A stretch of 64,000 nt of DNA, from assembly GCA_019245575.1 (NCBI GenBank), contig JAFARE010000011.1:1-64000 (forward strand), in the 5' to 3' direction. The notes under the pieces were generated by a model. That model saw nothing but the letters and a program-made list of their open reading frames with translations. It ran no database searches and was not told the DNA's origin. The DNA comes from Candidatus Dormiibacterota bacterium (GTDB taxonomy: Bacteria > Chloroflexota > Dormibacteria > Aeolococcales > Aeolococcaceae). This document shows, in pieces, positions 55,639 to 64,000 of this stretch (the first letter of the stretch is position 1; the number at the start of each line of letters is the position of its first letter). A program made the position numbers and the translations under genes.

Positions 55639-56034
55639 CTACGCGGCAGCGATCGTCGGGACTTCCGAGGCGGCCAGAAGCGCGCGATCTGAGGTCACCA
55701 GCCGCAGGTCCGCGACCATTGCTGTCGCGGCGATCAGCCGGTCTGCTGGATCTTTTGTCGCCAGCTCGAGGCGGTGGCCCGCCATCGCGATCTCGCGCGT
55801 GAGGTGAGCGTCACGGACTGGCTGTTCCACGACCCTCTGTCGCACCCACTCCTCTGGGTCGGGAGGTAGCTCCAGCCGCCCCTTCCGACCGAGTTGGAGC
55901 GTCTCCCAGACACTGATCGGCGAGAGCCACAACTCGTTGTCCGTGTTCTCCAGCAGCCGTCTCACCGTTGGCGCCAACCGGTCAGGTGCGAGGTGAATCC
56001 ACAGCCACACGTGGGTGTCGAGGATGAGCCTCAA
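55639..56034 (-). CDS. PIN-domain toxin (VapC family)
   Basis: 131 residues from TTG. The acidic residues of a PIN ribonuclease are present: Asp in LILDTHVWLWI, Glu in SVWETLQLG, Asp in TKDPADRLIAATA and Asp in VTSDRALL. VapC toxins cleave tRNA or rRNA. The TTG overlaps the antitoxin TGA (TTGA), so both are co-translated. The frame upstream to 56247 is shadow sequence. Confidence 0.9.
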   Translation of the reverse strand: MRLILDTHVWLWIHLAPDRLAPTVRRLLENTDNELWLSPISVWETLQLGRKGRLELPPDPEEWVRQRVVEQPVRDAHLTREIAMAGHRLELATKDPADRLIAATAMVADLRLVTSDRALLAASEVPTIAAA

Positions 56035-56279
56035 CGGAGAAGCTCGAGGGTTCGCTCTCCCGACCAGTCGTCCGGGCCGGCGACGGGCGAAACGATGTCG
56101 CCGACGATCCGGCCGGGCGCTCCTCCCAGCACGCGCCTGGGTTTTCCAGGCCGGGACGGAGGCACCACCTCGGCGATGGGCACCCCGCGCTTCGTGACCA
56201 GCACGGGTCGGCCCGTGCGGCGCACGTCGTCGAGCACCTGGAGGCACGTCGCCTTGAACTTCGAGATCGACATCGTCTC
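56031..56279 (-). CDS. Phd/YefM family antitoxin
   Basis: 82 residues. METMSISKFKATCLQVLDDV and VLVTKRGVPIAEV are the typical N-terminal DNA-binding and dimer segments; the C-terminal half should wrap around the toxin. Start at 56279 gives the usual Met-Glu-Thr/Lys-x-Ile-Ser lead; an ATG at 56318 would place operator-like repeats inside the gene. It is transcribed just before its PIN partner. Confidence 0.85.
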   Translation of the reverse strand, partial: ETMSISKFKATCLQVLDDVRRTGRPVLVTKRGVPIAEVVPPSRPGKPRRVLGGAPGRIVGDIVSPVAGPDDWSGERTLELLR

Positions 56280-56280
56280 C

Positions 56281-56330
56281 ATCGTGGTGAACATACCATG
56301 GTCACCGATCATGGTCATCTAACCACGATC
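56281..56330 (-). promoter_or_regulatory. probable autoregulatory operator of the toxin-antitoxin pair
   Basis: Four related octamers: ATCGTGGT (56281), ACCATGGT (56296), ATCATGGT (56308) and ACCACGAT (56322). GATCATGGT and ACCACGATC (56307-56315, 56322-56330) form an inverted repeat with one mismatch. They lie immediately before the antitoxin start, as expected for Phd autoregulation. Confidence 0.5.
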
Positions 56331-56396
56331 GTGCGAACATATGTGTGCTCCAAACGGGTACACTCTCAGCCGCCTGACGGGTCTCGACGGCAGTTG

Positions 56397-56424
56397 TTGT
56401 TCCTAACCGGTCCCTGGGTACGCT
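56397..56424 (+). promoter_or_regulatory. probable uvrA promoter with very short leader
   Basis: TTGTTC (56397-56402) and TACGCT (56419-56424) are spaced 16 bp. The -10 ends 9 bp before the uvrA ATG, so the transcript would start at or near the AUG. There is no ribosome-binding site in between apart from GAGGG. A second TACACT lies upstream at 56360-56365. Confidence 0.5.
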
Positions 56425-56433
56425 AGAGGGTCA

Positions 56434-59349
56434 ATGCCCACGGATTCCATCGTTGTCCACGGCGCGCGCGAGCACAACCTGAAGAACATCGACCTGACGC
56501 TGCCGCGCGACCGGCTCATCGTCATCACCGGTCTGTCGGGCAGCGGCAAGTCATCGCTCGCGTTCGACACCATCTACGCCGAGGGGCAGCGCCGCTACGT
56601 GGAGTCGCTGAGCGCGTACGCGCGCCAGTTCCTCGGGCAGATGGAGAAGCCCGACGTCGACCACATCGAGGGCCTGAGCCCGGCCATCTCCATCGACCAG
56701 AAGGGCTCCAGCAAGAACCCGCGCTCGACGGTGGGCACGGTGACCGAGATCTACGATCACCTGCGTCTCCTGTACGCGCGCGTGGGACACCCCCACTGCC
56801 CCAACTGCGGTCGCGAGATCAGCAAGCAGTCCATCGAGCAGATCGCGGACCAGGTGCTGCAGTTGCCCGAGGGCACGCGGCTGATGGTCACCGCGCCGAT
56901 GGTGCAGCGGCGCAAGGGCGAGCACCGTGAGGTGTTCGAGGAGGCGAAGCGCAAGGGGTTCGCCCGCGCTCGTGTCGACGGCGAGCTGCGCGACCTGGCG
57001 GAGAAGATCGAGCTGGACAAGAAGTTCAACCACGACATCGAGGTCGTCATTGACCGCGTTGTGATCGGCCCCGAGCTGCGCTCCCGCCTGCACGACTCGC
57101 TGGAGCAGGCGGCAAAGCTGAGTGACGGGGTCATCCTGCTCATCCCCGCGGACGCGCAGAGCGGACTTGCGGAGATGCTGTTCTCCGAGGACTACGCGTG
57201 CGTGTACTGCGGTATCTCGATGGAGGAGCCGGCGCCGCGCAACTTCTCGTTCAACAACCCCCACGGCGCCTGTCCGGTGTGCACCGGCCTGGGCATGCGC
57301 CTCGAGGTCGACCCCGACGCGGTGGTGCCCGACCCTTCGTTGAGCATCGACGAGGGCGCGCTCTCAGGGTGGACGCGGGGCCCCTCGCAGCACTGGCTGA
57401 TGGAAGTGCTCGAGACGGTGTGCAAGAAGTTCCGCATCCCGCTCAACGTGGCCTGGGAGGAGCTGACGGCGCGCGAGCAGCGGCTGATCCTCTACGGCCT
57501 GCCCAAGGACGAGACGGTGCGCATGCGCTACGTCACCCACAGTGGCGCCACGCGCAGCTTCGACGCCGGCTACGAGGGCGTGATCAACAACCTGCAGCGG
57601 CGCTATCGCGAGACCGACTCGGATTGGGTCAAGCAGGAGATCGAGCGGCTGATGATGCAGAAGCCGTGTCCCGCGTGCAACGGGGGCCGACTCAAGCCGG
57701 AATACCTTGCGGTGACCGTCGACGGCATGAGCATCGTCGACCTCTGCCGCCACAGCGTGGTGGCCGCGCTGCGCCGGCTCGACACGCTCCGGCTCAGCGA
57801 GCGCGAGCAGATCATCGCGCGCCAGGTGCTCAAGGAGATCCGCGAGCGTCTCGGCTTCCTGCACGACGTGGGCCTCGACTACCTCACCATCGACCGCGCT
57901 GCGGCGACGCTCAGCGGCGGTGAGGCACAGCGCATCCGCCTGGCGACGCAGATCGGCAGCAAGCTGATGGGCGTGCTGTACATCCTCGACGAGCCGTCCA
58001 TCGGGCTGCACCAGCGCGACAACCACAAGCTGATCCGCACGCTCACGGCGCTGCGTGACATCGGCAACACGCTCATCGTGGTGGAGCACGACGAGGAGAC
58101 AATCCGTGCCGCGGACCATGTCGTCGACATCGGCCCGGGCGCCGGCGAGCACGGCGGCCACGTCGTGGCGGCGGGCACGCTCGAGGAGGTCCTGGCGGTG
58201 CCGGAGAGCATCACGGGTCAGTTCCTGCGAGGAGAGCGGAGCATCCCGGTGCCGATGATCCGGCGGCCGGGTTCGGGGGCACAGCTGGTGGTGCGCGGCG
58301 CCCAGGAGAACAACCTCAAGAACATCGATGTCGCGTTTCCGCTGGGGACGTTCGTCTGCGTCGCCGGTGTCAGCGGCAGCGGCAAGAGCACGCTGGTGAA
58401 CGACATCCTGTACCGGCGTCTCGCGCAGCACCTGTACCGCGCCAAGCACAGACCCGGCAAGCACACGCGTGTCGAGGGGCTCAAGCACATCGACAAGGTG
58501 ATCGACGTGGACCAATCGCCCATCGGCCGCACGCCGCGCAGCAACCCGGCGACGTACGTGGGCGTGTTCACCGACATCCGCGACCTGTACGCGCGCCTGC
58601 CCGAGGCGCGCGTGCGCGGATACAAGCCGGGCAGGTTCTCCTTCAACGTGGTCGGCGGCAGGTGTGAGGCGTGCGCCGGCGACGGCATGATCAAGATCGA
58701 GATGCACTTCCTGCCCGACATCTACGTGCCGTGTGACGTGTGCAAGGGCCGCCGCTACAACCGTGAAGCGCTGGAAGTGAAGTTCCGCGGCAAGAGCATC
58801 GCCGACGTGCTCGAGATGACGGTCGACGAAGCAGCCCACCTCTTCGAGAACCAGCCGCGCATCCTCCGCCGGCTGCGCACGCTCCAGGATGTCGGCCTCG
58901 GCTACATCCGCTTGGGGCAGCCGGCCACACAGCTGAGCGGTGGTGAGGCGCAGCGCGTGAAGCTGAGCACCGAGCTGTCACGGCGCGACACCGGAAGCAC
59001 GCTCTACATCCTCGACGAGCCCACCACCGGGCTGCACTTCGCCGACGTGGAGAAGCTGCTGACGGTGCTGCACCGGCTGGTCGACGCGGGCAACACCGTC
59101 ATCGTCATCGAGCACAACCTGGACGTGCTCAAGACCGCAGACCACATCATCGATCTCGGGCCCGGCGGTGGCGACAGCGGCGGCGAGATCGTCGCGTCGG
59201 GCGCCCCGGAGGACGTGGTGCAGCAGCAGCGCAGCGCCACCGGCGAGTACCTGAAACGCCTGCTGCCACAAGCGATTTCCAGCAACGGCAGCGCCCGCGC
59301 GCGCAAGCTGCCGCCGCGGCCGCGGCGGCGTGTCCCGGTCACTGCGTAG
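56434..59349 (+). CDS. uvrA: excinuclease ABC subunit A (UvrA)
   Basis: 971 residues. Two ABC ATPase modules: Walker [10 protein letters not shown] and GVSGSGKST, signatures LSGGEAQRI and LSGGEAQRV, Walker B LDEPSIGL and LDEPTTGL. Zinc sites are visible in CPNCG, CVYCG...CPVC, CPACNGG and CEAC...CDVCKG, and AIGRTPRS-like [15 protein letters not shown] is the family's DNA-binding segment. It finds DNA damage and loads UvrB; with Mfd it forms transcription-coupled repair. Confidence 0.98.
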   Translation: MPTDSIVVHGAREHNLKNIDLTLPRDRLIVITGLSGSGKSSLAFDTIYAEGQRRYVESLSAYARQFLGQMEKPDVDHIEGLSPAISIDQKGSSKNPRSTVGTVTEIYDHLRLLYARVGHPHCPNCGREISKQSIEQIADQVLQLPEGTRLMVTAPMVQRRKGEHREVFEEAKRKGFARARVDGELRDLAEKIELDKKFNHDIEVVIDRVVIGPELRSRLHDSLEQAAKLSDGVILLIPADAQSGLAEMLFSEDYACVYCGISMEEPAPRNFSFNNPHGACPVCTGLGMRLEVDPDAVVPDPSLSIDEGALSGWTRGPSQHWLMEVLETVCKKFRIPLNVAWEELTAREQRLILYGLPKDETVRMRYVTHSGATRSFDAGYEGVINNLQRRYRETDSDWVKQEIERLMMQKPCPACNGGRLKPEYLAVTVDGMSIVDLCRHSVVAALRRLDTLRLSEREQIIARQVLKEIRERLGFLHDVGLDYLTIDRAAATLSGGEAQRIRLATQIGSKLMGVLYILDEPSIGLHQRDNHKLIRTLTALRDIGNTLIVVEHDEETIRAADHVVDIGPGAGEHGGHVVAAGTLEEVLAVPESITGQFLRGERSIPVPMIRRPGSGAQLVVRGAQENNLKNIDVAFPLGTFVCVAGVSGSGKSTLVNDILYRRLAQHLYRAKHRPGKHTRVEGLKHIDKVIDVDQSPIGRTPRSNPATYVGVFTDIRDLYARLPEARVRGYKPGRFSFNVVGGRCEACAGDGMIKIEMHFLPDIYVPCDVCKGRRYNREALEVKFRGKSIADVLEMTVDEAAHLFENQPRILRRLRTLQDVGLGYIRLGQPATQLSGGEAQRVKLSTELSRRDTGSTLYILDEPTTGLHFADVEKLLTVLHRLVDAGNTVIVIEHNLDVLKTADHIIDLGPGGGDSGGEIVASGAPEDVVQQQRSATGEYLKRLLPQAISSNGSARARKLPPRPRRRVPVTA

Positions 59350-59429
59350 CGTTTTGTTAACACCCGCTCCGCCGGGTCTGTGGCACCATGGGCGGGAGCT
59401 GTCAGCGCAGAAGTAGAGGAGGAGGAGCA

Positions 59430-59627
59430 ATGTCGCTACTCACCATCGCGGAGCTGCTCGCTGGCGAAGCGGCCGTCACACCTGGCGGAGCCGTGGACCG
59501 CGTGACCGCAACCGGCGACGACCAGCCCCTCTGGATGGGGCCGACCGCTGACGCCTCGGCGCCCCAAGCTGCGCCCCAGCCCGCGCCGGTCGCCGCCGAG
59601 GGCCAGCTCATCCTGGCCGGCGTCTGA
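59430..59627 (+). CDS. small protein of unknown function with very strong ribosome site
   Basis: 65 residues. An unusually strong purine-rich site (AGAGGAGGAGGAG) sits 2-3 nt before the ATG. The sequence is LLTIAELLAGEAAVTPGGAV, then an acidic Thr/Asp segment with PLWMG and a Pro/Ala/Gln linker ending LILAGV. No Cys, no signal, no known domain. It lies 80 bp after uvrA. Strong translation signals suggest it is really made; the product is unrecognised. Confidence 0.5.
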   Translation: MSLLTIAELLAGEAAVTPGGAVDRVTATGDDQPLWMGPTADASAPQAAPQPAPVAAEGQLILAGV

Positions 59628-59691
59628 CGCAACCGCGCCTGCTGAAGCGTTCGCCCTTTGCAGGTGAGGGACGCTGGGGTACCGTGACCCC

Positions 59692-59985
59692 GTGATCTCC
59701 CCCGAGGGCGACGAGCGGCGTCAGCGGCTCCGCCGTCTCGACGACTGCCTCGACCTGCTTGAGCAGGCCCACGAGCTCGACCTCACCGAGGTGACCGACG
59801 GCATGGCCGATGCCCTGAGCGAGCGCGTCCCCACGATCCACCCGGGCATGCTCATCGCCGACGCGATCGAGGAGGTGCTGCGCCACCAGGAGCCGTACAT
59901 GGTGCAGATCCGTCCCGAGGTGTCCCGCCGGGTGCGTCGCCGCCGCGACCCATTCGACGTGCGGCTGCTCCTGAACCGCCGCTAG
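59692..59985 (+). CDS. hypothetical small helical protein
   Basis: 97 residues from GTG. Helical and charged: RRLDDCLDLLEQAHELDLTE, MADALSERVP, LIADAIEEVLRHQEPYMV and a basic C-terminus RRVRRRRDPFDVRLLLNRR. No recognised family. It ends 16 bp before the large membrane protein and probably shares its transcript. Confidence 0.55.
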   Translation: MISPEGDERRQRLRRLDDCLDLLEQAHELDLTEVTDGMADALSERVPTIHPGMLIADAIEEVLRHQEPYMVQIRPEVSRRVRRRRDPFDVRLLLNRR

Positions 59986-60001
59986 CAGCGATACTCCGCG
60001 C

Positions 60002-63022
<3,021 letters not shown>

Positions 63023-63085
63023 CAGCTGCCGTTGGCGCTCGCCCGAGACGGGGTCGCTCCGCGGCGTGCCATAGTCATTCGAGCA

Positions 63086-63229
63086 ATGAAGAATGCGCAG
63101 GCGCGGCGGTTCGGCGCGCGGACCGTCGCGTTGGTCTGTCTCGTCGCGATGGTGCTCGTGCCCTGGTTGCTCTTCACCTTTGAAGGTTTCGTGGCTTTGC
63201 CGCCCGGCGTCTCGGGCCAAGTGCCGTAG
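63086..63229 (+). CDS. very small membrane protein, hypothetical
   Basis: 47 residues. A basic lead (KNAQARRFGAR), one hydrophobic helix (VALVCLVAMVLVPWLLF) and a short FEGFVALPPGVSGQVP tail. It could be a single-pass membrane peptide. It lies between UPF0182 and the metallo-hydrolase with short gaps. No strong ribosome site is visible, so coding status is uncertain. Confidence 0.45.
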   Translation: MKNAQARRFGARTVALVCLVAMVLVPWLLFTFEGFVALPPGVSGQVP

Positions 63230-63245
63230 GAAACGCCCGTAGTCA

Positions 63246-64000
63246 ATGGACCAGATCGCACCCGGCATCCTGCAGCTCGACACGATGCTGGGAGGAATGG
63301 ACCAGCTGACCGCGGGTTTTCTGGTCGACGGGCCGCAGCCCGCACTGGTCGAGACGGGTTCGCAGAGCAGCGCGGAGACGGTGCGGCAGGAGCTCATGGC
63401 CGCCGGCCTGGGACCGGGCGACCTGCGCTGGATCGTCGTCACGCACATCCACCTGGATCACGCCGGCGGTGTCGGCGACCTGGCGCGCATCTTTCCCAAT
63501 GCGACGGTCATCGTGCACGAGCAGGGCGCGCGACATCTGGCCGACCCGTCGCGCCTGATCGGCAGCGCATCGCGTGTGTACGGGCCGCTCCTCGACGGGC
63601 TCTACGGACGCATGCAGCCGGTGCCCCAGGAGCGTCTCGTCGCGGCAGGCGACGGCTACCGCGTCGACGTGGGTGACGGCCGCTTTCTGCTGATGGTGGA
63701 CTCGCCGGGGCACGCGAAGCACCACCACGCGGTGCTCGACGAGCACACGGGCACACTGCTCGTCGGCGACGCGGTTGGTGTGCAGCTGCCCGGCGTCGGC
63801 GAGCTGCGCCCGGCCACGCCGCCTCCCGACTTCGATCTCGAGCAGGCGGCCGTGAGCCTCCAGCGTTTTCGTCAACTCCGGCCCGAACGGGTGGTGCTGA
63901 CTCACTACGGCACGGTGGGCGAGCCGCAGGCCACCCTGAGTGAGGCGGAGGACGTGCTCCATCGCTGGGTCGCCGTGGCCGAGCAGACGCTTGCCACCAA
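63246..64000 (+). CDS. metallo-beta-lactamase-fold hydrolase, cut by right edge
   Basis: An open frame runs without a stop from ATG 63246 to the window edge (251 codons seen). Zinc ligands: THIHLDH (HxHxDH), His in SPGHAKHHHAVLD, Asp in LVGDAVG and His in LTHYGT. This is the MBL hydrolase superfamily; the long LDGLYGRMQPVPQERLVAAG insert and APGILQLDTMLGGMDQL start suggest a glyoxalase-II- or lactonase-like member. Substrate unknown. The 3' end lies outside the window. Confidence 0.88.
   Translation, partial: MDQIAPGILQLDTMLGGMDQLTAGFLVDGPQPALVETGSQSSAETVRQELMAAGLGPGDLRWIVVTHIHLDHAGGVGDLARIFPNATVIVHEQGARHLADPSRLIGSASRVYGPLLDGLYGRMQPVPQERLVAAGDGYRVDVGDGRFLLMVDSPGHAKHHHAVLDEHTGTLLVGDAVGVQLPGVGELRPATPPPDFDLEQAAVSLQRFRQLRPERVVLTHYGTVGEPQATLSEAEDVLHRWVAVAEQTLAT

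Overview
The window is a G+C-rich bacterial chromosome segment with densely packed genes, frequent GTG/TTG starts and many 4-bp stop/start overlaps. The gene set (HrcA/CIRCE heat shock, RNase Y, ClpS followed by a DUF2017 gene, UPF0182 membrane protein, four-domain S1, ClpC, Flp pilin, panBCD and nadBC, no phage, IS or CRISPR) points to an uncultured relative of Actinobacteriota/Chloroflexota. My best guess is a soil lineage such as Candidatus Dormibacterota; the assignment is inference.

Layout. 1-816: two pieces of different rpoD genes joined head to head at an inverted repeat, probably an assembly or amplification chimera at a contig end. 1.0-7.9 kb: VOC protein, tRNA-Asn, small membrane proteins, alpha/beta hydrolase, RadC-like protein, a glutaryl-CoA dehydrogenase-like enzyme, a thioredoxin/DUF4395 pair, and a rubrerythrin cassette with a lipoprotein. 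7.9-11.2 kb: tandem chelatase-type AAA+ genes (ChlI-ChlD fusion, then ChlI alone). 11.4-16.8 kb: patatin, lepA, a membrane protein and hemW. 16.8-20.3 kb: a CIRCE-controlled hrcA-grpE-dnaJ operon without dnaK, then hsp20. 20.5-25.3 kb: HIT, mtaB, rsmE, hydrolase, rny. 25.3-31.4 kb: lysR, an unknown gene, a UvrD/PD-(D/E)XK helicase, sir2, rpsU, ybeY. 31.5-43.8 kb: large secreted protein, pth, mfd, mazG, an FtsB-like gene, two CAT tRNAs, tilS, ftsH, secreted S53-like protease. 44.1-49.5 kb: a biosynthetic run DUF2520-panB-panC-panD-nadB-nadC (pantothenate and NAD). 49.5-55.6 kb: Flp pilin, clpS/DUF2017, zinc ribbon, rpsA, clpC, ABM-like protein. 55.6-64 kb: PIN/Phd toxin-antitoxin pair, uvrA, small genes, UPF0182, and a metallo-beta-lactamase-fold hydrolase running off the right edge.

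The most unusual feature is a family of at least seven intergenic long-hairpin elements (about 120-155 bp) at 11188, 12757, 20305, 26764, 37961, 43887 and 50886. Each has a core flanked by long inverted arms. Cores are clearly homologous within two subfamilies (12757/20305 and 37961/43887/50886), yet the arms are unrelated between copies and complementary within each copy. This could reflect insertion into pre-existing hairpins, or strong selection on stem pairing over sequence. Other points of interest are apparent CTG starts for nadB and ybeY, a RNase Y whose KH domain lacks the GXXG loop, a candidate PEAPW C-terminal sorting signal, and short-leader or leaderless promoters.
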